Source: Galerina marginata (lineage: Eukaryota; Basidiomycota; Agaricomycetes; Agaricales; Galerinaceae). From it: DNA of 64,000 nucleotides. The notes under the pieces were generated by a model. It did no database searches, was not told where the DNA came from, and was given only the letters and a program-made list of their open reading frames with translations. A program made the position numbers and the translations under genes. Positions 36,828 through 47,687 of this stretch are shown here, one piece after another. The stretch is taken from positions 992,001 to 1,056,000 of the forward strand of contig JAECYW010000008.1 in the NCBI GenBank assembly GCA_023014335.1. Reading direction: 5' to 3'. The stretch's first letter is position 1. Every line of letters starts with the position of its first letter.

Positions 36828-36860
36828 ACAAGTCACGTGTGCGTGAGGTGTCGCGTTTAC
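36828..36860 (-). promoter_or_regulatory. CACGTG-containing block upstream of small-family copy 2
   Basis: ACAAGTCACGTGTGCGTGAG followed by GTGTCGCGTTTA matches the block upstream of copy 1 (33793-33840). It lies about 60 nt upstream of the ATG. Confidence 0.45.
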
Positions 36861-37203
36861 CCTTGTCAGTGTCAGTGTCAGTCCCGACTCCGAGCTGAGC
36901 CTATGTCATTTGCCATTGCTACTTCACTTGAGTGTGTAGTTCCAACTATTCATCCTACCGCCTGACGCCTCAACTTAATACAAGCCGTCTATATCGGCTT
37001 ATATCTTACTTGCTGAAGGAATTTGGAAGGAATTGCAATTGTCGCTCCTTACAAACATCTTCATGAAGCGCCCTTACATACGGGGGGGTTTTACAAACTT
37101 ATTGCAAGGCTCAAGGCAATGCGTCTAGTTACGTAAGGGATGAGATTACATTAAGTTACACGGCGACAACAAGAAATTTACGCTAAAAAACTTAGAAGAT
37201 AAT

Positions 37204-38882
37204 TCAACTAACAGCCTGAGGTGACTCGCAATCCGTCGTCTGAACAAACACAATGGGCAAGTCCACACCCTCATCTCCCTCGTCGTGTTCTTCCTGGAAC
37301 GGTCGATAATATGCCTCCCTCAAATTCAAGACCAAACGGCTGCCCAGAATATGGGTCACAAAACCAGCAACCGCGATGCTGATTTGCTTTCCAGGCAGCT
37401 ATTTGAATGTCAATACCGTGATTCAAAATTTCAGGGCGAGAAGGAAATTATTCGTACTGAGAAATGCTTTGACCCCAGGAAGTTTACGAGGCATATGGTT
37501 AATGTGCTGTGGCCAGCCGCGTCAGAACGATGAAGGGACTATAATGATTTGAGCAACAAACAGAACACTCACACGAGTGGAAACAATATACTGTCCCTCA
37601 TCATTACATAAGATAATGACGAGCCTCCACCTCCAGAGGAGGAGTACCGGCAGAATAAACATATGTTTATTGGCGATTCCAACGCCCTATAGATCGCTAA
37701 CCCAAGCATTAATGTCTCATACGTGATAATTGAGATCCAGAAGAAGCTCGACCACCACGGGGATGGAGAAGACAGGCACAGGGACACAGTTTCTACCGAG
37801 GCGCCTGCTTCATTGGACGACGGACGGGCATGCGAGAAGCCCTCGAGAAGACTTGTGGCTATGGCTTCACAGGCGAATGCAATAATGAGGAGGGCGATGA
37901 TTTTCCGTGAATGATTGTAGAAGCTGGAGATTCTAAGGATCACGATTCCTTAAATTAGTTCAGATTACGACAAAGTCAGGTTAGAGCGCAGCAGAAAAAA
38001 GTGTATGTTGCACCTTGCAAAGCCCAAAAGGCTACAATGGTCCCCCAAGCAACAGCTGCGAAAGAATATTGACCTGTAAAGGCATCTAAGCTCGGAGATC
38101 AAGTATCTTTGACCTTAAACGTACATCTGTCATAATGTTAGAAATCTAGAGGGCATATTCGCAGAAGATACACACTTCTGATACAAATAAATTATTAATA
38201 ACAACATGTTAAATGGTTGCTCTGGCGCACCTTTTGATTTTTCGCTTCTCCATTCCTTATCAAGCCTTCCACGAAAATGAATATTGCGAAAAGCGACGTC
38301 AAAAGAAAATGTTTACTGACTTACAGCACCGAAACTGGATATACATCAGCTGTCAGTGCTTTCGTTGATAATCCCCAAGGGTTCTGGACTGACATAAGGA
38401 TCGCATTACTGAGATAGCGGTTCTACGAAAAACTTCGGTAAGAATTTGGAATTTAAAGGGAAAACTAAGAACACTACTCGCAATTAGGAACAATAGTTGA
38501 GCGACTGTCCACTTTGATCGATTCTGCATGAACACATCCCCAAGTCATTTCTTGCAGGACGTTCTGAACTCGAATTACACTTGCCCATACAAACTGAATC
38601 TGTTGATGATGCCATATGGGTAAGTGAAACGTAAACAGATGACGATTCGAGATAGTACCTCCCCGCCCAGGGTTACTACTGAAGTAAAGCATCAGGATAC
38701 AGAGGAGTTCAGGATATCATTCCGACGTACGGTGGTCATAGAAGGCCCCAACCCCGAGGGCAACTTTGAATTCCATAAGTTTTATTTTGCGAAGCTACAG
38801 ATTGAAAATCATCCTCACTTGCTATAAAGCTCGCCAAGCGCTCGTCAAGTAAAGTACGTAGGTTTTCTGCTTCCAAGGCCAT
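37204..38882 (-). CDS. DUF6533 multi-pass membrane protein, copy A
   Basis: Starts MALEAENLRTLLDERLASFI. Minute exons follow: ALGVGAFYDH (DUF6533 core), LVTLGGE, IQFVW, NRSKWTVAQLLFLI, NRYLSNAILM, SLIRNGEAKNQK, then two 2-nt exons (AA at 38176-38177, AT at 38125-38126) that add Lys-Cys before QYSFAAVAWGTIVAFWALQ. Larger exons then give ILRISSFYNHSRKIIALLI, the SPSPWWSSFFWISIITYE motif, YVMMRDSILFPLV, and a tail NLREAYYRPFQEEHDE. About seven TMs. The introns after IQFVW (donor GCAAGT, 38579-38584) and after LLFLI (GCGAGT, 38476-38481) begin with GC. The core acidic LD of other copies is LG here. Function of the family is unknown. Confidence 0.8.
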
Positions 38883-38971
38883 GCTCGAGGATAATGATTT
38901 GTAGGTGTAGAAGGTTATCAGGAGGGGGCCCGGGGCAGGCAGCACTCTTAGCCAACAGTTGCCAGAGGCCT

Positions 38972-38997
38972 CTCCTTTTTAAGATGGAAAGGAGTGC
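38972..38997 (-). promoter_or_regulatory. Shared promoter block of DUF6533 copies A, B, C (copy A)
   Basis: Minus strand GCACTCCTTTCCATCTTAAA followed by AAGGAG, about 90 nt upstream of the ATG. The same block precedes copies B and C, while the sequence between it and the ATG differs. Confidence 0.55.
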
Positions 38998-39714
38998 AAC
39001 GGCAGATCTAGTGCTACGCCACCATGTCATCGACCGGTCAGCAGCAAATCCGGCCGACAAGGAGTCGAATGGTGAAACAAAAAAATTCAAAGCTAAGGAA
39101 ACACATAGGATAAAGGGCCTTCCGGCATGCCATAAATTACGAAGACTGGCACCGCATGTTGGGTACTAGAGGAATTCGCTGAGTAAATTCAGAAATCGTG
39201 AGGTGTCCATGACGGAAGTTGATTCATCCAGAAAGCTAAGCCCAGGTTGAACCAAACGTGTAGCTGGTGAACGGAAGTGGAATGATTGGCAACCCGAATA
39301 AAGAGCCTCCAGAGAACGGTTCGAAGAGACTTGGAGCTAAACGACCGTTGCAAGGCTACAGCCCTAAGCGACCGTCCTTTTCTGAAGCATCTTCATCGCT
39401 AGTAGTCGACATTCTGGTAAAGGCATGGCCTAATGCGAGTAGGACCATGATGCGATTATCTAGAATTCCCAATGTTTCGTCAACACAACAGCGTTCTGCA
39501 GATCTGACAATACAAACCAGTGTTCGATCCTTGAGAGATTTTACCTGATTGTCGTATACGATTTAGTCAGCATCAGCCAATGAGCTCCAGCGTTTTCTTC
39601 AAAAGCAAGTTCAAGAGGGAAAGAGGAAATGGCAAAGGTGATGCGAACTTCCAAAGGTGAGGCATATATTACTGAGAAACGTTTTGTATCAACTCATACT
39701 GCCACGTTTGACAT

Positions 39715-39795
39715 GGCCGTGTGGCGAAATGGCATCGCGTCTGACTACGACGTGCTCTTATCAGGAGATTGCAGGTTCGACCCCTGTCTCGGTCA
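39715..39795 (+). tRNA. tRNA-Arg(ACG) with a short intron
   Basis: 81 nt beginning GGCCGTGTGGCG. Acceptor stem GGCCGTG/CTCGGTC, A-box TGGCGAAATGGC, anticodon stem TCTGA/TCAGG, anticodon ACG at 39747-39749, T-arm GCAGG-TTCGACC-CCTGT, discriminator A at 39795. The anticodon loop is too long by ~9 nt (CGTGCTCTT, 39751-39759), placed one base after the anticodon as expected for a nuclear tRNA intron. A T-run just downstream (TATTTTTT) is a Pol III terminator. An identical copy in opposite orientation lies at 41965-42045. Confidence 0.92.
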
Positions 39796-40073
39796 TATTT
39801 TTTCCCTCGTTTTATTTATTTCCGTCCCAAACCCACAGTCTGATCCAGCTCTGATCTTCCTTCCATCTTGCCAGAAATTATCATCAACATCACCAACTTA
39901 TCATTTATGTTCGACTTGCTGGATTCCTCTTTCTTTTATGGCACTCTGGACTGTAAAGGCACCCCGGTCCTGATCTAGTAAACTGATAATATGCGGCAAC
40001 GTTTCAAGTTACCTCGTTCGTTTGAACTTTGTTTTTGGCACCAGGGCCAAACAGTCCCTTCATAGCTACCACC

Positions 40074-41617
40074 ATGTCCGACCTCAAACGTGGCGCTCGT
40101 CCAGTGAAGAGCCGCCTTTACAGGCATGCCCGCGCTGTGCTCGTCGGTCTGGTGTCGCTATACGCCCTAGCAGTGCTACTGGTCATGACGCCTTTCATAC
40201 AGACTCGGTTCCGTGACATTTCTTCCATCTTTCTTCCCGCCAAAGGCTGACGTGTTCTCGTTCTTTTCTAGGGTTTTGTACGCGCACCATATCGACTTTT
40301 TGTGGTACAACAAGTTTGATCACCCAGAGAACTATGGTTTGGCCCGTGAGCACGCAGTTTCCTTGAACGTGCCATCCACCAGGATTTAATATCGCGTTTA
40401 TTTTAGCTGGAAAGACTGTGAACCTCAAAGTGCAGAGCGCGGACAACACGACGCTCGGGGCGTGGTTCATCTTCGCCGACCCGTTCTACCGCCAGCTCCC
40501 GTACCCGCCCCCGCCCAACAGTGATTTCTCATTTCCTCAACGAGAGCACATCGGCGCTGCCCTTCGAAAGAACCCCACTATTCTCTTCCTGCATGGAAAC
40601 ACCGGTACTCGAGCGCACCCGCTGCGGACTGTGCTCTACACGGCATTTACCTCGCGGCTGAACGCGAACGTGCTTGCCATCGACTACCGAGGATTCGGCG
40701 ACAGCGAGGGTCATCCTACAGTGGAAGGTGTGGGCATGGACGCACGGGCGGGTTGGGATTACCTGATGAGCCAGGGTGCCAAGCCAGAGGATGTGTTAAT
40801 TCTCGGGCACAGTCTCGGAACGGCCATCGCTGGGTTGTTAGCTGCTGAGCTAGGCAGGGAAGGTATCCATCCTCGGGGTACCGTTCTGATGTCGGTGCGT
40901 TACCTAACATTTTTGTTGTGCTATTAATAATTCATGTCTTGATCCAGCCGTTCTCCTCTGTCCGTCAACTTATCGACCAGTACTACCTATTCGGCTGCCT
41001 GCCTCTTCTCAAGCCTCTCTCCATGATACCACTGGCCCCACGTAAGTCTGAAGTTTGAAACTGATAGTAACATCCTGACAATAATTTACTTAGGACTCGT
41101 TACATGGTCCCTGGTCCACCGTTTCGATACCCTTACTCTCGTACCGGCGCGTCGCTAAATCCACTCGTCCGAACCTAACGCTAACCCCCTATATAGGAAA
41201 TCAAGTCCTCCGTTCTCATCGCGCATGCGGGCAAGTATATTCTTCCTCTCCGGGTTTCCGCACCTGACTCCGGTCCTAGATGACGACAAAGATATACCCT
41301 CCTCGCACGCTTCAGTGCTCTTCGACGCCTTCCTAGAACCATACCTACCCGCCAACCCCGCCCTGCCCGAAAACCCTCTCTCCCGGCGTGACTGGGGAAA
41401 CTACACCGCTCAAGATACCCTCCGCGCGAAGAAGCGCCATGAAGTCGTCTCCACCACCATCGTCGAAGGGTACGGTGTCTACGAGGAAATGCAACCCAAG
41501 GTGGCTGCGGCTGAGGGGCGAAAGGTCGCTCTGCTGAAGACCAACAGAGGTGGTCATGATATTGGGAGGGTCGAGGGTGTGCAGGATGCCATTGGGCGGA
41601 TGTTTGGGTTTTATTGA
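40074..41617 (+). CDS. Alpha/beta hydrolase, ABHD12/BEM46-like serine hydrolase
   Basis: Start in a good context (CCACCATGTCC). An N-terminal TM anchor (AVLVGLVSLYALAVLLVMT) is followed by the hydrolase fold: ILFLHGNTGTRAHPLR (oxyanion loop), VLAIDYRGFGDSEGHPT, nucleophile elbow LILGHSLGTAIAG (Ser), the acid in HADDDKDIPSSHA, and His near the end in GGHDIGRVEGVQDA. Family members hydrolyse lysophospholipids or acylglycerols at membranes. At least six exons. The intron between HA and DDDKD (from 41231) starts GCAAGT instead of GT; using it restores the HADDDKDIP motif exactly. The gene sits at the centre of the inverted segment between two tRNA-Arg genes and appears single-copy here. Confidence 0.87.
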
Positions 41618-41964
41618 GTTGTAATTAATTGTTAACTTCGCAATCGTTAAGTGTATACCGGAATAATGTGTTCAATATAATTTACCTTTATCGTCGAGGT
41701 TCGCGGAAGGAACGGTTGATATACGAACGTTTCTGGACCGTCTTGCTGCTGCATTTGGTGGTCTGGGTTTTTCTACTCCATCGGCCAAGGAGGACAGGTT
41801 CAAAGCATTTCAATTTGGGCCCACGTGGGTGAGGAAATTTCGCAATAGGTCAAAAGCTCCGCTGTGACATCAAGGAAATTGTACGTCGGATTCGTGCTGT
41901 AAAGAAAGATGATTGAGATGGTTTGAGTATCCTGTTCAATTGCAAAATGAAGAAGAAAAAAGAA

Positions 41965-42045
41965 TGACCGAGACAGGGGTCGAACCTGCAATCTCCTGAT
42001 AAGAGCACGTCGTAGTCAGACGCGATGCCATTTCGCCACACGGCC
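41965..42045 (-). tRNA. tRNA-Arg(ACG) with a short intron, second copy
   Basis: Reverse complement of 39715-39795 over all 81 nt, including the intron; anticodon at 42011-42013. Followed on its strand by TTCTTTTTT, a Pol III terminator. The flanks differ from the first copy outside the gene (only CAT just upstream is shared), so selection or gene conversion has kept the gene itself identical. Confidence 0.92.
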
Positions 42046-42556
42046 ATGACAAACAAACTCTACTCAAGCGCTTAGAGACCAGAAAACTACTGCAGTACTG
42101 GCCAAGCAAAAATCCGAAACAGAATTAATGTATCAGAATACGGATATGTTGACGAAGAACGAACCAGCGATTCGCCGCGACGGGATAGGCGACACTGTTA
42201 CCAAAGCTCCGCGCGCTGGGGACACATGATTTTATTGAAGATGACATTCTGGTGCTGAACTTCGAGAAAGCCCTCTCAATCCCTCCCTCCGTTCGGACTC
42301 GTCGCTCTGTGCAATCACTTTGTCTCCACCAATGTTCCTCCGTTACTACTAAACTTCGCTGGGCTCAACTTTCTAAATGCTTCAAGTTCAATCTCACAGT
42401 CGAGGAAACCTTGTGATACCTTCCTACAGCTTTCTACGGCATGCCGGAGCCCTTCACCCTACACGTTTCTTTAGCTGGAAGTTTTCTGGCTTCGATTCCT
42501 TGCTGGTCGGATTTATTTTGGACAGGTTGATCTCATGGCTAGATGGACACTAAACT

Positions 42557-42581
42557 GCACTCCTTTCCGACTTAAAAGGAG
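42557..42581 (+). promoter_or_regulatory. Shared promoter block of DUF6533 copies A, B, C (copy B)
   Basis: GCACTCCTTTCCGACTTAAA followed by AGGAG, 71 nt upstream of the ATG of copy B. It contains a TTAAAAGG core that may serve as a TATA element. Confidence 0.55.
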
Positions 42582-42651
42582 CTCGCACTGCCTGCGAGGA
42601 GTTCTTCCCCTCTCCTAGTAACCTCCAGGCCTAAGAATCCTGTCCTAGACC

Positions 42652-44336
42652 ATGTCACTAGAAGCCGAAATTCAGCACACTTTGCTTGATGAGCGCATGG
42701 CGAGCTTTATAGCAGGTGAAGGTTATTTTTATTGACTTTTCGCAACGATTCTTATGGAATAAAAAGTTGGGCTAGCCGCCGTGGCGCTATATGACCACGG
42801 TATGTCGAAATGAATAGCCTCGAAACCACTACAATTAACATTCTGATGCTTTACCTTAGTAGTAACCATGGGTGGCGAGGTACTACCTCGAAATGTCAAA
42901 TGTTCAACGATTTGCTTACTTACCAAAATTGCGCCGTCGACAGATCCAGTTCATATGGGTAAGTATAATCCGAGTTCAGAAATATTGTTATACTGGCTTA
43001 GGCTATGTTCGTCCAGAAACGCTGGAATTGGACTCTTGCTCAAATGATGTTCCTGATTGTGAGTCGTGTTATCGATTTTCTCTGGAAATATTGGTTTCTT
43101 ACACGAGGCGTTTTATAGAATCGCTACCTCAGCGATGCGATCCTTATGTGAGTAAAGAATGTGAAAAATCAATAAAAGCATTGATATGACGTATATCCAG
43201 CCTCGGAGCCGTAAGTCAGTACCATGACATCCCTTTGATGTTGGCTTTTCTAAATACTCTTCCATGAAAGGCCTGGTAAAGAATGGGGGTGCGAAAAATA
43301 AAGACGTGCGTTAGAATGGTCTGATTTTTCTTCTAACATGTCGATAATTTTACTTGTATTAGGAGTGAGTACCTACTTTGCCCACGGGTCACTATTTATA
43401 ACGTTGATCCCTTACAGATGTACGCTACTAAACTGAAAAATACACGAAAACGCGGAGCTTATGTGCCTTCTACAGGTCAAGATTTAATTGCGGCTGTAGC
43501 TTGGGGAACCATTGTCGCATTCTGGGCTTTGCAAGGTACTCTCTCCATTACACTTCTGATCTTACCTTTCGCAATCCAATCTATTCTAAGTAATCGTGAT
43601 CCTCCGCATCTCAAGTTTGTACAACCATTCACGGAAAATCATCGCCCTCCTCGTTATTGCATTCGCCTGCGAAGCCATAGCCGCAAGTATTCTAGAACGC
43701 TTCTCTAGCACCCATCCGTCGTCCAATGCGGTAGACGCCTCGGCAGAAACTGTGTCTCGGTGGCTTCCATCTCCGTCCCCGTGGTGGTCAAACCTCTTTT
43801 GGATTTCGATTATTACATACGAATCATTAATGCTTGGGTTGGCGATCCGTCGAGGGCTACAATCACCCGAAGACATGTGTTTATTCTCCGAATATGCCGC
43901 CTCTGGAGCTAGTGGCGTATCCTTATCGCAAGTGCTGATAAGAGATAGTCTATTATGTCCTCTCGTGTGAGTGCTCTCTTTGATTGAACCGATATAATTT
44001 ATTAGTGTTTCTGACGCGGCCTGTTCCAGCATATTGACCGTATGCATCGTAGCCTTTTTTGGTTCAATGCATTTCTCGGTAAGATTAATCCTCATTTCGG
44101 CCATGAGAAGTTGAGCAGCAGTGTTGACATTTCATTAATTTCATTAGTTAGCTGGCAAACAAATTAGCATTGCGGTTGCTGGTTTTGTGACTCATATTCT
44201 GGGTAGCCGTTTGGCCTTGAATTTGAGGGAGATATACTATCGACTGGTTGAGGACGAAGACGACGAGGGAGACATTGTCTTGGACTTACCCATCGCGTTT
44301 GCTCCGACCACAGAGGACGAAAAGCCTGTTAGTTGA
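42652..44336 (+). CDS. DUF6533 multi-pass membrane protein, copy B
   Basis: Starts MSLEAEIQHTLLDERMASFI. Exon series as in copy A: ALYDH core exon, LVTMGGE, IQFIW (donor GTAAGT, canonical), KRWNWTLAQMMFLI, NRYLSDAILM, SLVKNGGAKNKD, then 2-nt exons GA (43363-43364) and AT (43418-43419) giving Glu-Cys before QDLIAAVAWGTIVAFWALQ. Then ILRISSLYNHSRKIIALLV, SPSPWWSNLFWISIITYE, QVLIRDSLLCPLV, and a tail of NLREIYYRLVEDEDDEGD-type sequence to the stop at 44334. It is the mirror partner of copy A. Its first donor after FIAG is GTGAAG. Confidence 0.8.
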
Positions 44337-44717
44337 ACCCGTCTTCCCAAAATCATTGAACATCCCGTTGTCGTCGGTGCAGCTGACGCTAATCCATCCA
44401 CTCAACTAAACTAGATCCATAGACTTTGGAGTTCGTGAAGGTCCCCGGTCCTCTCAAAACTAGTTGGTTACGATCCAATTTGCTCCTGTAATTCGTACTT
44501 TATCCGTTTATCCAATCGGTTAGTAAGGTTCTGTCCTACAACGAAAAAGCCATCGCATTCAAATCATTCTCACAAAGCCAAAGCGGTATGTTTAGGCTGC
44601 TGATTTCTGTTTTGAATGTGACCGTCACGACCAAAGGTTCTTTAAACTGTAAACGCTCATTGTTCGTGTTCAAGCCCGCATGCCAATAAACTCCTCCCTC
44701 TCACTTTAACTTTTCAC

Positions 44718-45292
44718 ATGTCTGCTCTCCAACGACAAATCGTACAAAACAAAATAGTGTGTACGGCAGTCTTCTTCAGCCATTGTTACTTATTGGATTT
44801 ATTGGCTGCCAGACGCGTACCGGTGGCACCCCAAGCTCTGAAGTAGTAAACCTGAGGACTGGAACAACAGCGACAAAACTTCAGACTCGACCGCCTCCAT
44901 TGTCCTCCGTGTTCAAGGGCCACATACAATTCTACGGATTTTCCGTTAACGTGGATTGGGTCAGGAAATTTACTGAACGTCATTTGGGGAGCGAGCTCCC
45001 AAATTTCTCAACAACTCTTTTCTGGTTCCTGCAATATCTTCGCGCCAAAAGCCAATACGCTGATATCGGAGTCAAAGGCGCGACAATCGATTCCGACACG
45101 CCTTCCAATGCCACTATCTGCGAAGGTTTGGCAGGCGATGCACAGGTGACCATTATCACCTTATGCGCTTGGGACAAGGACTCTTGGGACAACAGACCGA
45201 CACAGGCGCAGGTGAAGATAGTATCAGACATTATGGAGGCGGAACCACAATGGTTCATCGACATCAATACCCCCGATATGTATTACGAGTAG
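44718..45292 (+). CDS. Unnamed small protein family, copy 3 (172 aa)
   Basis: Exon 1 44718-44756 (MSALQRQIVQNKI), intron 44757-44812 (GTGTGT...GCCAG), exon 2 44813-45292 (TRTGGTPSSEVVNL, then QTRPPPLSSVFKGHIQFYGF, STTLFWFLQYLRAKSQYADI, TLCAWDKDSWDNRPTQAQV, IMEAEPQWFIDINTPDMYYE). Same intron position and phase as copies 1 and 2 but more diverged, and it lacks their CACGTG block. Mirror position to copy 2 around the central hydrolase. Function unknown. Confidence 0.72.
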
Positions 45293-45582
45293 CTTCTCGT
45301 TGTGTTCATGACCATTTTTGTTTAGTCAAGGCTGATTCCATAGCCTTCTCGTTGGACGCACTACCTGCATGTATCGGTCGTCATGTTATCTGTATATTAT
45401 TTGATACCACGTACTTGTTCTCCAATGCAATGTAGTTATAATTCTCTTGCGTTTTTTTTTTTTTTCATTCTGTCGAATTTGGCCTCGAGAAAACTAGCGC
45501 AGCCTTTGCCCCCAAATTGAACATTGTGCAGACAATTGCTCTGGGAATGTTATGTACAGTAGTAGTTCCTATGTAACAATTT

Positions 45583-47252
45583 CTAATATGACGAAGCTAA
45601 AAACTTCTGGAAGCAGTCTCGATAATCTACATGTGTAACTTCAGTTGTTCTGAGCAACTTCAGCACGACCTGCTCTTCGCTGGGAATTAAAGTGGGCTTC
45701 CACGAAGCATCGGACACGGAGTAAAACCATTCAATATAGCGGTTAATTTGGCAGTGGCGGAGACTAGGAATACAAGGGGACATAATCCTCGAGATCCAGT
45801 CGTGCTGCTCGGTAAGGTTGAGCGAGTCGTACCTGGCTAAGAAATCGAGAACGAGGGAGTATAATGGTGGGTAAGCAGGCCAGGTGTCTATTACTTTTTG
45901 GACCGTCTTTGAGCAAGGATCATCAGTGGTATTTTCAAAGGAATCGCAAGTAAATACACACCTTATCAATGAGAAAATCCTCTTGCTTCAATGGGGGCAC
46001 TGTTGACGTTATGATATCCTGTTTGGCAAACCGGATATGCAGAGTGCGAACGTCGGGGAAATGCTTCCAAAGAGGAATTTTGGAAAACGAGGAGAAGGAC
46101 AACTGCAACGAGGAAACAGGGCGCGATGATGACCAAAGACTTTCGGTATGAGGCCACTCCTCAGGTATGTCGCCGCTTGCCTTCAGGGACACTATCGGCC
46201 GGCCAGGAACCAAGTTCTGGCATAGTTCCAGTGGGATATCAACATCTTCCAAAGCTGGTAGAGCGTCCTTCGGAATATCGACACGGCGGTAAACGGCGGG
46301 AGCCCAGGGGACATCGAGAATTCTCAATGACCTGAGAGATGGGATCCGTGGACATAAGCTGAACAATAATTGCAGTTGGCTCATACTTATTCCTCGAACC
46401 TCAAGAGACTCGAGGGGAAGATTTCTCCTTGCATCAGCGAACAGCTGGATCATCATCGGATGGTTGGTGGTTATAATATGCAGTGTTGAAAGAACATTCA
46501 TGCATGAGAGAGGTTTCAAAGCCCACACGAGATCTTTCATTGGAAGGGTGTTCACATAATTTGGGCGACTAAAACCGACGTCGATATGTTTCAATTTGAG
46601 GGAGGAGAAATTTTGCACGGCGTCGTCCTTTACGTCTTGCGCAAGCAAACAGTCTTCAAGTTTAAGATCCGTCAATCGTCGAAGTGAGACGATCGCCTTC
46701 ACCAAATCCTTCGTCAGCGGTGACTTGATGAAAGAGAGTTCTTGGAGATTCGGCATACGGCGCATCGCGGCCGAGTATAACGATAAAATTCCTTCGAAGC
46801 ACCATTGAGACTCCAGGTCACGGATGCTAAAAGAGTGAAAGACGCATTTCTTCACATGTTGCGCCAGTGCGCGTGCATTTTGGTCGCCATCGAGTATGCT
46901 CCGACAGAAACTGACATGATTCTCGATTCGGGAACCAATTGGAATGTCAAGGTCTTCTTCTTTTGCATCGAACCGCAAAGTTTCGAACAACCAGGGTTGA
47001 ACGATTACAGAGAAAAGGCGACAAACCATAGCAAGGTTCAACAGAAGTTGTTTCGTTGCTCGGTTGTGCCACTGCCACCGTTCGAGATTCGCTGGTTTGA
47101 GGTTGCCTAAGATGTGGAGATAAATTTCGTTTGGAATGTTCGACAATGTGGTGGTTCCGCTTCGATGAATAGCGCCTGCAAAGACAGCTAGTCAGAAATT
47201 GACAGGATCGACGTCACCGCCAGTAGGGATCACCTGTCGCTTGATTAAGCAT
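45583..47252 (-). CDS. F-box protein with leucine-rich region
   Basis: Three exons. Exon 1 is tiny, ending in MLNQATG (ATG at 47250-47252, donor GTGATC), and joins in frame to AIHRSGTTTLSNIPNEIYLH, then ILGNLKP, the F-box. A VCRLFSVIVQPWLFETLRF segment follows, typical of the fungal F-box type. Leucine-rich pieces (LQELSFIKS, LTDLKLEDC, LRSLRILDV) make the middle. The last intron (GTGTGT...CTCAAAG, ~45910-45965) joins EDFLIDK to TVQKVIDTWPAYPPLYSLVL. The gene lies tail-to-tail with small-family copy 3. Predicted SCF adaptor; target unknown. Confidence 0.77.
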
Positions 47253-47687
47253 TTCGCTAATCCGTTTGGTATGATGTTGCCTGCGAGTAGGAATGATTAT
47301 CGTATACCATAAAGCGTCTGGTTGGATGGAAACTGCAATGGAAAGTCTGAAGAATCAGAAATCGGCTTTGAAAGGCTGTATGATGCGAGTCACGTGACCG
47401 TTCAGCGCTTAGTTCAACGACGCCAACTCCATTGCCTTCAAACTTTACACTGCGACACTCGGGTTTGTTAATGAGGCTAATAGCTAATAGTCCAGGTTAT
47501 CTTCGATGAACGTATCCGCAAACCTGGAATCTAAGGTCTCAAGTACCAGTCACCTTGCGGAGCCCTGAACGGTGTGAAAAATGAGGTTGCTCTGTTTGGA
47601 TCTCCACCGACAAGTCCGGGTTACGTAGCGCTCGTAATCTCGTCCTGTGGCAAACCAACGAACTCCAACACCTTGCCAGAGTTCCAG

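Noticed and set aside
36511..36828. Plus-strand frame of 105 codons over the 5' end of small-family copy 2
   Set aside because: Antisense shadow of exon 1, the intron and the start of exon 2 of that gene.
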